Shown here: piece after piece, positions 1-13,869 of the stretch
Position numbering within the stretch: the stretch's first letter is position 1
How the letters are laid out: the number at the start of each line of letters is the position of its first letter
Assembly (NCBI GenBank): GCA_019614645.1
Contig: JABWDB010000012.1
Location: 5,766,001-5,830,000 of the forward strand
Direction: 5' to 3'
DNA length: 64,000 nt
Source: Stratiolaelaps scimitus
Lineage: Eukaryota; Arthropoda; Arachnida; Mesostigmata; Laelapidae
Made by a program: the position numbers and the translations under genes
Notes under the pieces: generated by a model
Told to the model about the DNA's origin: nothing
The model's database searches: none
The model's input: the letters and a program-made list of their open reading frames with translations, nothing else

Positions 1-2400
1 ACAGCGATCTTCCTCGTTTCTCGTTGCATTGCTTCCGTGACATTTATCCAATGGAACGAAGCAACCAAGCGCGTTTCTGTCCAAACATCCCACGAGTGGT
101 GTCTCCCACAACTCTTACACTGTTATGTACATTTGCGAATCTAGAACAACGATGATTGCCGCGTTTGCACCCACACAGAGATCTCCTCCCATGGGTTTTA
201 TTTTCTTGTCGTCTTTATCCCCTTTCTACAGACGTATTCCTGGCCGTTTTCTCGTGTCTGTGCGTTTCTTCCCATTGCAATCAGCTGAACTTGTAACATA
301 TGCACTCTTGTCTTCTTGTCTAGATTCCCGCCAGTGCCCCTGCCTGACCTGCCTCACGCTGCTTCGAGATTCGAAGGCATCACAACCTACGTTCCCAACA
401 CGCCTCCAGCGTCTCCCGCTCCGGAACCAGCCTCCTGTTTTCTCGTTCGTGCGAGAAACGCATGCGTGCAAGCTAACGCATGTCCCAACGCTGTGTCGCT
501 AACGCGGCTGGCGCCACCGGATGCGACTGACCGGTGACGAGACGGTTGTCCGTCTACGTCGAAACTTCCTGCTTGGCAGCTGTGGCCTCTGCTTGCGCCT
601 TTGCCTTGCTGGCTAGTAGGAGCGAGCTACACGCAGATACACACGCGCCCGTACACGTATTCGAGTGCGGCACACAGTGGGATCCCGATGACCAATGCAC
701 TAACATTGGACAATGTGTCCACATATCGTGCAGTACATGTAGGGGTTACCGGCTAACGCCTGTTCGTGTCCCTCGTCCGAGCCGCATCAATACTGCAAGA
801 GCTCACGTGCGTAGCAGCTCCTTTCGGCGTTCAGCGTTTCCTCTGTCAAAGGCAATGCCAGCAGCGAGGGCGGCTACTATATGTCTCAGCTATCTAGACG
901 AGGTTCGCTAAGGCACAGTCCGCTACGCTCGAGGTCAGTACACCGGTAAACTCCCTCAATGTAGTGCTGCGCACATAGAGACAGGAAGCAGACAACCTTT
1001 TCTACTAGCAGGCAGCTTTACCTCACCCCCTAGCAGCAGTGTACATTCCCGTATGCCTCTGCGCGGCTGGACCTTTTTGGATTTCACTGGGTGGGTCTGG
1101 CCTCTGTCTGGGGCGCGGGTACGCCACCGAGTCGCCGCTTATTTCGCTAATGAACCTGCGCTGCTTGGCCTCTCGATACTGCCACAACCCTGGGAACAAC
1201 TTCGCTCGACGGCGTCGACACAGTCGGCGTTGGCACCGGACAAGGTGGGCCAAGTGAACTGTTCCCTTCAGTGACTAGCATGGACGAGACGGGTGAGGAC
1301 ATAGCGTAGTGCTGCTGCGGTCTTCTATGCGGCATTCTTGAAGGCAAGGTACCCCCAGTTCTCTCCACCTGAAACTGAGGCAGACCCGACTGGCCACTGG
1401 TGGTGGTCTTTCTTCAACTCTCTCTCTCTCTCTCTCGATAGCTCTCTCAGCAAGTTTCGTCTGTCGCCCCACCGACGTAAGATCACCAAAACCACCCTCC
1501 AGCAGCGCCGCCCAACAAAGTCCCCTTACCTTAGCGACGAAGAGAATCCGCTCTCTATGCACCCCAGCAAAGGAAGGAAAGTTCTTCATTAAGAGAGGCA
1601 ACGTCTGATCAGCAGCAACTGCCGTTGTACCAGCACCACATTTGCATACTAATCTCAAACGTGGTACGCACAGAAGGAATACATCTATGTATGGTGGGAG
1701 GGCACTGTCATTACAAGCCGTATAACGTTATAGCCGCCATTCGAACAGAGTCAGCTAGATAGAATGTGAAAACAGTGCCCGTAGCCGGGACTCGCCGAAG
1801 TTCTGTTCATTGAAACTCACGTGCAATGAACTGTCGTCAGAGGGGAAGCGCAAGTGAAGGTAGTGGCGGCGAGATCACCGTCGATACCTGTATGCTGATA
1901 CTGGACGCTGCCATATGTTTGCAGTGTGGCGATGGCTCGGGCGAGTTTGAGAGTGAGAGGATTTTGTGGGTACTCGCACAGTTCACTTCCACGAAGCTGA
2001 ATTTCATCTGACGGCTAAATCCTCGAAAATGCTGCAGGCCGAAGGTGCAAGGCAAAAAATATTTGGAACCAATTTTCTTTTTAAATGTCACACTACTGCC
2101 GTTTGATCTCTCCTTTCAAATGTTCTTCTTGCAGGTGACTCCAAAGTTGGTGCAGCCGAAAGGTGGTGAATCTGTATCGTGTTGGAAAGACGGCACCGAG
2201 TAGCAAGCACTAGGTTGACTTGTAATTCTATTTTGCCTATGCTGAGGAACCTTCTGTGGGTGGGATATACAATGAGCACTGCTATTTCTAAAGAAACAAA
2301 TGTGGAGGCGCTTAGGGCATTGTTTCACTCGTTAACGATGCTGCGGTTTCCACAGGAAGTTCCTCTACGAGCTGTTTAAGGCTAAAATCAATCACGGACA
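1..2400. other. No recognisable gene
   Basis: Several open frames of 60-127 codons overlap on both strands without motif, signal peptide or splice support. A short (TC)n run lies at about 1422-1438. Confidence 0.5.
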
Positions 2401-5400
2401 TCGGGCTTCTCTTTTGCGGTAGCGTAGTGTTATCATAATGCGGTGGTGGTAGTATAAACTATTTTGAACAATGGCAACTAGCCGCAGCTGCACAATGTCT
2501 ATCAGAAATATGTTTCCATTTGCGGCTGGCCGGCCCTCAGCCCATCAGACGATACCTCTCCGGCATAACTACGAGATATGTCAGAAGAAAAATCCACGCT
2601 CCCTAAGGCCACGGCACGAAGCTCTGTATTACATTAATTAGTACAGACTCCTGTCGCTCACATGTACGGGTGCCATGTGTCATCTTTATGGTATTAATAC
2701 ACCACGTTCGCATCATCACAGGCGACTGCTGAACAGGAGATGCCAGGTATTCTACACGAAAGGCGAAGTCAGCCAAAGGATTTACGAATCTTCGCAGCTT
2801 TTCGACATCGAAACCTGCCCCCGCTTCTCTCCTTCTGAATCGTGTATCGCCACTAAAATTTCCGCGTCATCCACCCAAGGGGTCAGGTATTGCCTCAAAC
2901 GTACCTTTACTCCAAGTCACTCTCTTCTGTTTCAACCATTTGTCCTAAGTATGATCTTCACTCTCTCCTTAACCATCCTATGCAATACAGCATTGCCAAC
3001 TCGGCCTTCCGTTCCTCTAGGACCACCAACGATCACAGTAGTGGCCATTTCGGGGCAGTGGCGGCAGGAGCCAGGCGGAGGTTTCGCCATCGAAAAGTTG
3101 TTTACTCCACGCTCCATGTGTACTATACGTCCCTTGCGGCACCGCCCTCCCCCAACTCCTCGGTGTCTTGCCCATGCCGACGACTGTGCCGTTCGCCATC
3201 AACACCCCCGGTCCGTTTGCAGTATCTATTCCCGTTCGCCTAACCAGACACAGCTAACGTACTCTTATGAATTATGCATGCTCCGCGAGCTTATGTAACT
3301 TATTCTCTCGAGGGGGAACAAAGAAAGAGAGACAGTGCCGCTGCCGCTACTGCTCTACCTAGCTTGGCCCCTGGCTTCCTTCTGCTGTCCGACAGTGGCA
3401 GCTGCTGTTGGATAGCCCGATCTGCCTGCGCCACAGTTCGGCCCTGCACTCGCCCGAGATCCAGCCAGTAGCTATTGCCTCAGCGTGGTAACAGAGAAGT
3501 CAGTGTTCGGAGTGGTAGAGAGCACACCAGGGAACAAAAGATGTTAAACACTTTTGTGGCATACGGCCCGGCCGAACGCTTGCCAGCATAGTGTTTCTCT
3601 CTGCAGGATGCTCAGCAGCGGGAAGGACGGCTCGTGTGACTCTAGATGGCCAACGCAGGCGTTATAATACTACTGACGTTAATAATACTACTAGTATTGC
3701 TATTATACTATTACTGGCTCTCGATCCACGAGGTGGGTCGCCTCGTCGGCCGCCCCAGTCGAATGCCCCCGTTGTTTTTCTCTGTCCGAGCAGCGAGGAT
3801 CCTTCGGCGAGCCACTTGTGCAGTAGCCGGCCACTGGTACACACTCTCATTTCTGTGGTGGTCCCTATCCTTGGGGTGTTTCCCCGCTTCTTCGCCGACC
3901 ACTTCCTCGCCCGCTGTCCCTGACGATGCGTCCTCCATACGCACAGGCTCACTCGGTACAGACAAGAAGCAAAATGCGGACACAGGACGCCAAGGCACGC
4001 CTCGCCGCATCTTGCTCCAAGTCCCTTCTCTACCCTCGGCCCGCCAGACATACGCCGGCTCGCCGCGGTGGATTGCGGCCCCGCGGGATACGCCGGGCTC
4101 AGCGATGAACGTCGTAGCGAGGCAAGGCGAAAGCAGGCTTGAGCCTTGTGGGGGTACCCCGGGGTGGCCCGACGGCGCACGAGAGTTGCAGATACGAGCT
4201 AGCTAGGGATAGGGAAACGAACGAGGGAGAAAGAGAGACCGAGGAGAGCGAGCGAGGAACGCGCGGTCATTAGACCGATTGCCTTATTTGTATTCCAGCG
4301 GAAAACACCACCTACACCAGCCCAAACGGTCCGGACTGGCAGGCGGCCGTCTTCCGTCCTACATCTCTACCCATATCCTTAGCAGGCAGAGCTAGTCTCG
4401 CTCAGCGCTCGTTCCTCTTCCTCTTCAGTTGTGCTGCCGTTGCCACTGTGCGTCGCTAACGCCACCGCCGCCGCCGACGGACGTCCTTTTTCTCCGTCCT
4501 GACTTGGCTTTCGTTTCGGCGGACGCATGAACAGGGGATCGGCACTCGTACAATCCCTTCTTCGTTTGCTTACCCTACCTCCTCGCGTCTTCGACCCACA
4601 TGTCAGGCCTGTGTCAGACCACGAGTAGGACCAGGGGACGGGGGTATATTTACAAGCGGTAGGACCCCCCCCCCAAGCGACGGCGCACGACGCTGCTCAG
4701 TGTTTGCGCGATAACGACAGCAGCAACAACAGAGGCAGTGGCTGTTTTATACGGCGCGAGCTACGGGAATGGGGATATAGGATAATATTGGCGGGGGTAT
4801 GCCTTTACTATATGAAATAAAGTAGGCCTCAGGTTTTTGGCAAACGACGGCAAGCCGAGCGGCGGTGTTGGACATCGAGACGGAGAAGGGTGTTGGGAAG
4901 GTCCAAAAAAGGTTGGACTCTGTTAGCTTGACAGGCTCCACTCTTCGCTATCGCAGATCTTCTCGTCGTCGCTTGGATCCACAGTCAGATCAGTGGCAAG
5001 CGCCTTCCCGAGATTCCCTCGCTCGGAGCACTTCCGCGTCGGCTCTGACTGGTATGTCTGCTGTCCCCCACTGCTTTTGCTATCCGTCTATGGACGCGCA
5101 TTTTCATAATTCTCCATCATTATCTCTATCTCAATTTTGTTGGTAAAAACATTCAGCGTGTCGGTCGGTGCGTTTATGATCGTATGGGTCTTACACTTGG
5201 CCTCACCAGGCTAAGCTACTTCATCTGTTGTGATTCGAAGTGTACAGTTGCTCAATAATTTACCTTTTACAACGTCACGTAATCGGGAAAGTCGATTCTG
5301 GAAACTTAAAACAAATAGTTCCTGTATTGAACTTGGAGGTCTCTCTCAGATGATACATGGGTAAAGTTACATTAAAGTGTTATGCTATCCTTGCCTAGGT

Positions 5401-5900
5401 GCGACGCCTCAAGGATATTCGGGTGCCGACCGCCGGTCCTGTTACCCGTGCTTTGTTACGGCATCATGACTTTGCGGCAGTGGCTACAAAGGAATACTGC
5501 ACAGAGCGAAGATCATTCGTAGGGCATCGGTACCCTTCGGTTTATTTCAGTCGGTCGTCGCAGTAATTCGGTTGCTGACGTTATCGACAGATTTGGGCTC
5601 TCTCGTATAGACGAAAAATCGGTACAGCTCAGACAGTTCGGACTCGTTCTCTTCAAGTGGCAAATTTAAAAGTACCGGGCAACCATCTTTTTTCCAATCT
5701 TTCTCCCCACGTGTAGAAAAAACGTCCCGCCACTGAGCCACTGTGGTCGCGAATCCCTTCGTTATTAAAGTGTCGGGTCGCCCCGCTCTTGGCTACCGTC
5801 TGCCTTTCGTATGGAGCGCGCTCGCTCGAGAGATCCAGTCTCTTTCCTCAGCCAAAGGATTCGCTAGTGGGAGCGAGGAATGCAATCAAAATTGAAATGT
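2401..5900. other. GC-richer block with long unsupported open frames
   Basis: The plus strand has frames of 207 codons (2675-3298) and 186 codons (3646-4206), and the minus strand one of 172 codons (3662-4180). None resembles a protein family, and opposing frames are open together, as expected of stop-poor GC-rich DNA. From 4320 to 4700 the DNA is pyrimidine- and GCC-rich, and could be a promoter or leader region. Confidence 0.4.
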
Positions 5901-5919
5901 ATTGAGTATTACAATATGG

Positions 5920-6140
5920 GGGCAATTGAATAGCGAAGGAAATAACTGGGATACCGTATATTTCTTCTGCTCGTCGACTTCCTGTTGTGAAAATTTATCA
6001 TGTCCATATAATACGCCACCCCCGCGTCGTCGATGTTGGTTAGAACTTTGCTCTTATTTATTATGTATTTCTATTACGAGAACTTCAGCATTGTGAAATT
6101 ACAGTTCGAGGAAATAAACCTCAAGTCAATTGTGACTGTT
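5920..6140 (+). repeat. Dispersed repeat R, copy A
   Basis: Aligns along about 200 bases with 42038-42235. Shared blocks include ATTGAA-AGCGAAG, TATATTTC, TCTGTTGTG, ATAATACGCCxCCCC, GCGTCGxCGAT, CTTATTT and CCTCAAGT. It is AT-rich and non-coding with no terminal features, so the class is unknown. Family size cannot be judged from this window. Confidence 0.55.
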
Positions 6141-6316
6141 TGTTGTTTCCAAAGAACCGAGGCTATTTTTAATCGGGACATTAAACTACCGGGATATTAT
6201 GCCCTTTCGATTATTATAATGTTATTATTGGACTCAATGATAAAATTGCACTCAGTTTCAATTATATACTGGTTCGCAGGTCAAGGTTAATTACTAAAAT
6301 TCGGATATGTACATGC

Positions 6317-6335
6317 ATATATATATATATATATA
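6317..6335. repeat. (AT)n microsatellite
   Basis: Uninterrupted AT run of about 19 bases; it lies 180 bases downstream of copy A of repeat R. Confidence 0.9.
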
Positions 6336-6349
6336 CATATACACCGCGT

Positions 6350-9300
6350 CAAAAAGATAATGTACCCCATGTTTAAATAAATTACCCCATAAATTCGCCG
6401 CTCGCATAACCAATAATTAGCGTACAACTGTTCCAGTGACTGTTGCTTGAACCGTTCCAGAGAGGTGACACAAGTTCTCGTGTGATCTATATTGATTAAA
6501 ACATCTACCATGAAACGACCCTTTTGCTGAGTGTGTGTGTCTTCGCATCATGTCCCGCTAATATCAATCGCACACGCGAGATACCCATCACTATTGTTTC
6601 GAATTGACATGGCGATGCAATGCCAATCAGCGCGGCTGTTCCTGGTTGATGTGTTGTCGTCAGAGACGAAAAATCACACGACAATTCCCTTTACAGACTT
6701 GGACGTCTCATGCATACCCTTTGTTAAGGTAATGAATCAGCCATCAATCGCCGGGATATTAGAGAGGAGGAGAGCTCAATCGAACGCGTGGTAGGACAAA
6801 GCGACGGCTGTTCGACAACTGCATCTAGTGATTTAACAACTGGCGTTGTTCAGCGCGCGCACTGGTGGCCTGGAAACGATGATATGATTCTCTCTCTCTC
6901 TCTTAGTTTCTCACAGGCGACTAATATATGACGCGTAGGGGTAGATATCACCAGCTTATTTTTGGCAAGCCTGCTCCCTCGGTCAGGTCGGCCAACACAG
7001 ATCCCCGACTTATACCATCCTCTGTATGGCACCGCTATAACAATAGTATCAAGGGATGACATTTTGGTTCGTGTCCCTGTGTTCGCTTCTGCCATTGGTA
7101 TCTGTCCCAATCCCCATCTCCCTCGAACCTCAACTCGGCTACACGGATTTCCCTCTACGATCTCTCGCTGTATCAGCGTTTCGTCGTCGTACCGGCAGCA
7201 TACCGCCCTGCGACAGCATCATCGTTTTCCCTGATCAGTACTTCATCACCAACACGAACGCCAACGAGCGTGGAGCGAAGGTGCGAAACGTCCGGTATCA
7301 TTAGCGCTCCCATCACCGCTGCCACAACAAAACGACACAGTGGCAGTGAGGCGGTGGTTGACTCAATCGTCATCAACGAATCGGCCACAACTACAGACGA
7401 AAACTGGCGTAACTGGCGTAACGCCGCCGAGCTGAGCCGAGCCGGACAAACGGCTGAGCATCGCCAAGCGTCCGATCCCCGAGCCGTTACAGCAATCCCG
7501 TTTCGCTGCTTGAGGCTGCCTTCCGCTGCACATTCCTGCTACCACCATCACAGCCACTGGAGCCACCAAGGGTCTCCCGACCCGCAGATGCCTTCCCTTC
7601 CTTGCGCCGAATTCGTCTTTTCCCATCTAACCCCTCGCAGATCGCAAATTCTCCCTGTCCGCAAGCACCACCACTAACCGTCTCTCTCACATACACACAC
7701 ACAGAAATATCCATGTACAAAGGCATTTACGCGCACACAAAAGACTCGGCTTGCCCTTGCACAATACACACACTGACTGGCCATGGAGTCGGGTGGTTCG
7801 CCAGCTCACGCAATCGCCTTCATACTTTACTCCCTGTTCCCCCGCTATCTCTCTCTCCTCGGCTTTTTGGCCTGATGTTAGCAGGCCGGCCAGAGGCTTT
7901 GCCCTTCGGGGAGATGCGACTTGGAGGCGAAGGCCAGCAGAATCGTTGCCCAGTAGATTCTTCCAGTAAAAGCTACAAAGGGTGGCGGTCGCGACAGCGC
8001 AGCTACCGTCACTGTACTGCCCATGCCGCGTGGACTTCTTTCCAGCATTAGGACACTAACAGAACGCCCTGAGCGCCTCCTCCCCCAAAGGCCCCTCACC
8101 GATTCCTCCAGACTCCCAAGATAAGCTCATCGACAGCGGCATCAACGGAAGAGGCAGCAGCGGCTTGCGACTCTGTCGTCGTCAACCTTCTCTGCCTTCG
8201 TCTCCGATCACCATCCGCAGCTTTCGCAACGCTTTAGCCCACTCGTTCCAAGCGAACTCCGAACCTCTCTGGGTGTCGTTCGTCTGTTGGCTGCTGATTA
8301 CGATATCTTCATTCTCAAACAAACCCCCCTCCGATCGAGGCGTCGCCGACCGGGAGAACTCCGCCAGGGCGACAGGCCGCCAAGAAAAAGACCATCATCA
8401 CCACGGTCATTATTGTCGGCACGCAGACGGGGAACAGTGGCATCACCATATAAATAACATCATTTCCTCTTTTGGTGCTTCCTCAATTCCTCGCTCCTCC
8501 TCGGGCACACACGAAGTGTGGCTGCTGCCAGATCGTCGTAACCTCGCTCCGAATCTCAATTCTCCGAGCACCGACCATGCGACCGATTCCTCTTCGGCTC
8601 ATGGCTCCTTTTAGACCACATGTATGTATGTAAGGATGTACGACTTTATGATGAAGGGAGCTAAGAACCGAATTACCAGCAGGCCGCGAGTGTGATACGG
8701 TTCACCATTGAGTTGTTGGTAGAGCGAGAAACAAGAGTTTAGATTTCTCTTACGGGGCCGCCCGCTTAATGCTTCGCGGCTATTTTGCTTCCAACCAGAG
8801 CCTTAGTCTACCGCAACGGCTGAGCACATACTCAGCGATATGTCTCTCGTGTATGAAACGCCTTTTATAATCTCTCCTCGAAGAAGAATGTATCGTAGGA
8901 ATGTTCGTTCTAAAATCAGGACGGTTTAGACGGCCGAGAAGGAAAAGCCCCTTAAACAAACCGAAGAGTCTGCACGAGGCTCTCATTGCTTCCACCTCTA
9001 CCTCTGCCTGTACCTGAGAGAATCTGCTTAAGAGCACTGGTATGAGTATACGGCGAGAGAGGAGAAACGGGGCACCGGCAGTACAATATTCTTATTATTA
9101 TCATTATGGCAGTTTCACTGTGCACTTCAGCTTAGGGATAGATCTCATAAACTACGTAACCTTCCCAGCGTTCGGACAAGGCCCACCCATGGTACGACTA
9201 AGATCCTGCATTTAGTTGACCCCCCAGAAGGTCTCTCCAATTTTACCCTTAAAAAAAGAGGACTCCTTCGGCGTTTGAACATTTTGAAGGCCTTGTTCCT

Positions 9301-10600
9301 CACACCCGATGTTTGCTCAGTATCTTAGTTTGTCTGACAAAATGCTCTGCGCATAAATTCATGTTATTTCTCTGACACTGCCCGCTCTTTGAGTGATAAT
9401 TGCTCGTTGTGGAAAATCGCCCACCTGTACGTCATAACGTAGCACCCATTTTGTATAAGGTCGAACTCCAATCATTATGCAAGGTCGTCAAGGGTAATAT
9501 TATGGGCAACAATCGAACTTCCTCATGTTTAATCTGAGGTCTTTCACAGTACTCCAGATGAAGGAAAATCGCCCGTCGCTCGTTGTACTCCGTGTACCCA
9601 GGACTCCCGCTCTGGGCCGCCGCACTGGATGAAATGCAAAATTGATCGAGTTCTGCTCTCTCTCGGTTCGATTTGTATTATAGCATCCGCCGTTTGGCCA
9701 TTTCCTTCAGCTCTACCCTGCATGTGCGTGCCACTCAACGACTCTCTCAGATCCGTCTTGCACTGCTGATATGCCGACAATCCACCAGCTCTAGCAACAT
9801 GGATGGGCTGGTTGTCTGGTTCCCCGCCGAGGCCAAAGTTTCATTTCTCCGCCACTCGGCTCCATTGTATTATACAATAATATATCAATGGCAACAATAT
9901 CCACTCGATGACGCTGTTGTCTCGTCTCGTAGAGCTACATTACGAGCCCCGTTCCCTCTAGCTGCCTGTCGCTCGCTACTGCGGTTGCTGCTACTGCTGC
10001 AACTGCCGTTGAGGTTATTGTTCTTCTTCGTCCTCTTCAGTAGCAACAGCAATAACAGGCGTTGCCGCCACTTCATCGTGTTGCGCTTGTCCCCTTCCAT
10101 CTTTTTAGCGGATCGACAAACCAGGAACGATGACAGCCGCTGATGAGTCCAGAGAACGATGAGTAGAGCACGCAGAGAAGCATTCGAGCAGTGTCGTTCG
10201 ACTGCCGAGCGAAGCATGAGAGATTTCCTTGGCTTGGTGTCCCCCTGTCACCACTATAGCGCTATCTGTGTCCTTTCTCTTTTTCACGCCTTGTCGACGC
10301 TGCTGGCGAGCCTTGTAGTGTTCACAAGGTCGGGGATGATGAGGCCCCTCGGCCTCAACCTCGACGGGCAAATCCGAATTGCCAATGCGATACGCATCAT
10401 CACTATGAGCCGCTTCTCATTATCCGTCTTAGACGTCTCGAAGTGATCTTGTGCTTACGGGCGAACAAATAAGAAATGTCAGCACCTCTTGTGACTTCCG
10501 TCTGACTCTTATTGCAGTTCGTTGTTTGTTGATCGGCTTGAATATGTCGAGTGTCTTTATTTGGTTTCGGAAAGCCACCCCTGATCAAGCGGGATCGGAC
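6350..10600. other. No recognisable gene; GC-richer at 7200-8600
   Basis: Open frames up to about 156 codons occur on both strands. Low-complexity His/Ser-rich translations come from CA- and TC-rich DNA. No splice-consistent model was found. Confidence 0.4.
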
Positions 10601-10634
10601 CTACCGACACGTTGCCACATGTCCATATCATAGC

Positions 10635-10672
10635 ATGGCTGTGATCAACGGCCACTCGTTGATCACAGCCAT
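10635..10672. repeat. Perfect 16-bp inverted repeat with 6-base loop
   Basis: Arms 10635-10650 (ATGGCTGTGATCAACG) and 10657-10672 (its exact reverse complement) enclose GCCACT. Bases outside the arms do not pair. The stem is shorter than usual microRNA precursors and is not followed by a T run, so it fits neither an RNA gene nor a Pol III terminator by itself. Confidence 0.9.
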
Positions 10673-11014
10673 CACTCGCTGGCTCTAACACGTTACTATT
10701 AGATTGTTGGAAGGCGCTATGAGATCAAATATATGTGCAGAGGTTGGCTCATTCCTATAGCTATCAGCAGTAAAAGGAATAAGCGGCTACTTGGAGATCC
10801 GTCCTAGTTGAACGAAGCGCATTTCAACAGAAGAACAGTTTTGACATAAAATTGCCAATTTCAAGTCATCTGTCAGACGCTGACCTCGAGGTTGTTTAAA
10901 AAAATGTAGATCTCTGCCGTGGTACTACACGCAACGCCAACCGCACTTTCGTTAATAAAAAAAAAATAAAAATCATAGTAGTATATTATTATATATACAC
11001 TCGCGCTCAAAGCA

Positions 11015-11018
<4 letters not shown>

Positions 11019-11053
<35 letters not shown>
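11019..11053. repeat. (TC)n microsatellite
   Basis: Uninterrupted TC run of 35 bases. Confidence 0.95.
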
Positions 11054-11055
<2 letters not shown>

Positions 11056-11301
11056 CATCTGGATGTGGAGATGAGGCTCCTATAACTTGTTTAAATTTGA
11101 CTAGTTATCCATCTTATATTTTATCTCAAGCGTCACTTGTTGCTATGACGCGCATGCAGCAAAGCGCCTAGCCACGAAACGTTGGAAAGACGGCTTAATC
11201 TGGCCAGAGTTCGCCGTCTGCGAACCATCCAGGTAATTGTATACACATGACATGAAACAAACATTACATATGTATTACACAAGAGATTCGGTGTCTTGGA
11301 C

Positions 11302-11304
<3 letters not shown>

Positions 11305-11332
<28 letters not shown>
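11305..11332. repeat. (TA)n microsatellite
   Basis: Uninterrupted TA run of 28 bases. Confidence 0.95.
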
Positions 11333-11336
<4 letters not shown>

Positions 11337-12986
11337 ATAGCGCGTGCACAAAGTTTGAACGCAGGGTACATGTAGCGAAGTTTCAGCTGGAAGCCGCTGC
11401 GGCGACCACTTCAAGATTGTCTGTTATCATTTCGCCAGGCAGCAAGCAAGCAACGGACAGGGAGCGCAAAGACGAAGTCTGCTACGGAGAATCCTGTCCG
11501 ACACCTGCTCGACAAGCAACTACCCAACCCTCGGGCTTCAAATAAAGTTCGCTCCGTATCGCCGGTGCCGTCGAAGTGACGTGCGCTTCTCGTTCGACAA
11601 ATTCATTCGTACAAACTTAATTAGCGCTGCCTCGAAGGCATAGATGTAACGAGTATAATTATTGCTCATACAACAGCTTCCTGCCAAGCCAGTCCTGCTA
11701 GGTCCTGACCTTCGCTTTTCGCTGGCAGTCCATAATCAAACATCGACGGGTGAGTTCGTCGGCGAGTTGCTCCTCTTGCTCCCGTCCGATTTCGAATCAC
11801 ATGTGCATATCGGAACGTCGGCCGGCATCGGTGAGATGCCGGAAAGTTCAAGCTGTGTTCGCTCGTTGTAGCATTCAGTACAACCACAACGATCCGGTGT
11901 GGAGAGGCGTACAGGCGGACTAAACCACTAGGCTCCTTAAAGAACGAAATGTATGGCTATTCTAATCAATCTAATCCGATATGCTAGATTGCGTAGTACC
12001 TGTTCATTTCTTCACGGGATGCAGCAGTTGGTCAGAGTATTTTGCTCATGCGATACAGGCACATGGCGTGGATCCGCAAGGCGTAACTCGTATGCATTGG
12101 GTCATCCAGAGCCACATCTATAAATCAAATTTAGTTCCTTGCCTGTGTCGTATACCGACATGAACCATTGCTAGGTAATATAAGGAACGCAGTTAATAGC
12201 TAAACGGTTCGGCACAAGCATAAGCCGCGTTCGTTTTGTTAGCCATAAGGTTATGAAAAAGGTGCGACTCATATAATTATTTTTCTTAATATCGCACAAA
12301 TATATTTTAGGAATACAAACATTTGCTTTGCAGATAAATGTTGCCACATACAGGCTTTTACGCCGTTTTTTTGGCCAGTGTAAGCAGGGACGTATCGGAA
12401 AAAGGACCAAAAGTAAATTGTATGGCCATATGCATATGGGCCTATATGAGAAGGCCGGCAGAGGTTATGCAAACCGAGGCCGTGGGTCCACGAAAGGAAG
12501 AACTCGCACCCGGATTCTGGGTCAAGCACTCGCTCTAGGCTATGTGCCTACATGTCATGCCGTAGGAGAGTGTCTTGCTATCTGCCGATGCGGTCACCGA
12601 TTTCATAGGGTGACGTCATATTTAGTTTCAAAAAATATGTCATATGCGTAGATGGTATAAATCTTGGAATCAATGTTTCGGTAATATTGCTTCTTCTTCG
12701 TACCCGGTAGAATGGAGATTGGTTGCATCCCTACTAAACGAGATTATTGTTTAGGACAAATGTGAACAAATAGACAATTTTATCAATGTTTGCTGGCATT
12801 CCATCAAAGTATGAATTAAGTAATAGCAAGTGAAGCCAGTTTTCGTGTCCCACGACCTACAAATCTTTACCTTCTAGATGCACGAGACAGCAGCAATTAT
12901 TGTTGTTCCATTTATTTTTTTTGAAACTAGCAGTAGGTTTGTTTCAAATAAAAAAAAATTAGCCGTCTTTGTTCACGCAGTGTGTA

Positions 12987-13015
12987 ATATATATATATAT
13001 ATTATATATATATAT
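12987..13015. repeat. (AT)n microsatellite, one interruption
   Basis: AT run with a single TATTATA break near 13002, which makes it nearly self-complementary. Confidence 0.9.
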
Positions 13016-13699
13016 GGCATTGGCGATGGGTCCAGTGAATTGTGCGCTCGAATTGTCGACGACAGCTCCCCAACAACAATGAGATGAAAATGTCTGCATT
13101 TTTGAAAGCATAGAGTTAAGTTAGCATATAAGCAAGATATAAGGCCACAGAAACGTTCATTGAAGAGAACACCTTTAACGGGGAAGAATTACTAACCAAA
13201 CGTATACATATATATATCCTGTCTAAACTACAGTTGAAGGACCTATCAGGTGTCGCCGTCAAGGAGAAGTTTGCCGCCGCTGGCAGGCGAAGTCTCATAT
13301 GTATGTACAAGATCAGCTTACAGCGGTGGACTGCAGCGTTAGAAGCTTCCGGAGAGCGCCAGATTACGAGGATATGTTCACCCCTATAGCAAATCCCGAA
13401 ATACGGCCGCTTCTCTGACGACAGTGGCCAGAGAGTTTTCTGATGGAGCTTGAGAGGCTCCGATCTCTTCGTTGGTTGACTTTTGCCGTCGTCATCAGGT
13501 GTGAAAGTAGAGATCTGCGTTGAATTGCTTGGCATGAGTTGAACCAATCAGATCGCGAGCTAGATTTGCATCTGACTAGCATGAAAGCACATGAGACCCT
13601 GGCCATAACAGAGCGTAATAGGTAACATGCGCTGAGATGAAGGGTCACTTCGCGTGTTACCCTTTGAGAGAAAATTTATCAAAAGGTCAATATTTCGAG

Positions 13700-13860
13700 G
13701 GTCAGATAGATGTAGACATTTGGATCCTCGATAAGATCCAAACAGAATCGGTTGCAAATTTGTATTCAGGGGTCTGTCATATGACGCAATGAAAGAAACA
13801 ATTCTGTGGATGATAAATGTTTGCTGTGGGACAGCCCGAAGCATGGTGTCGATCCGTCTG
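13700..13860 (+). mobile_element. Decayed tRNA-derived SINE, family 2
   Basis: From about 13757 the sequence follows the body of the family 2 SINE: AAATTTGTATTCAGGGGTCT against ACATTTGCATTTAGGGGTCC, then a GCAATG, a GTGGAxG and a CAGCCCGAAxx match in the same order and spacing. The head before it is eroded and the B box is not intact. No target duplication was found. Confidence 0.5.
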
Positions 13861-13869
13861 TGTGAAGTG

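Larger units (their letters stand above)
10700..13690. other. No recognisable gene; microsatellite-rich
   Basis: Apart from the (TC)n and (TA)n arrays listed, nothing stands out. Frames up to 143 codons (minus, 13116-13547) lack any motif. Confidence 0.4.

Noticed and set aside
2675..3298. 207-codon plus-strand frame
   Set aside because: No domain or homologue recognised, composition mixed, opposite strand open as well; judged chance.
3646..4206. 186-codon plus frame and 172-codon minus frame over the same DNA
   Set aside because: Both strands open over one GC-rich block points to stop-poor composition.
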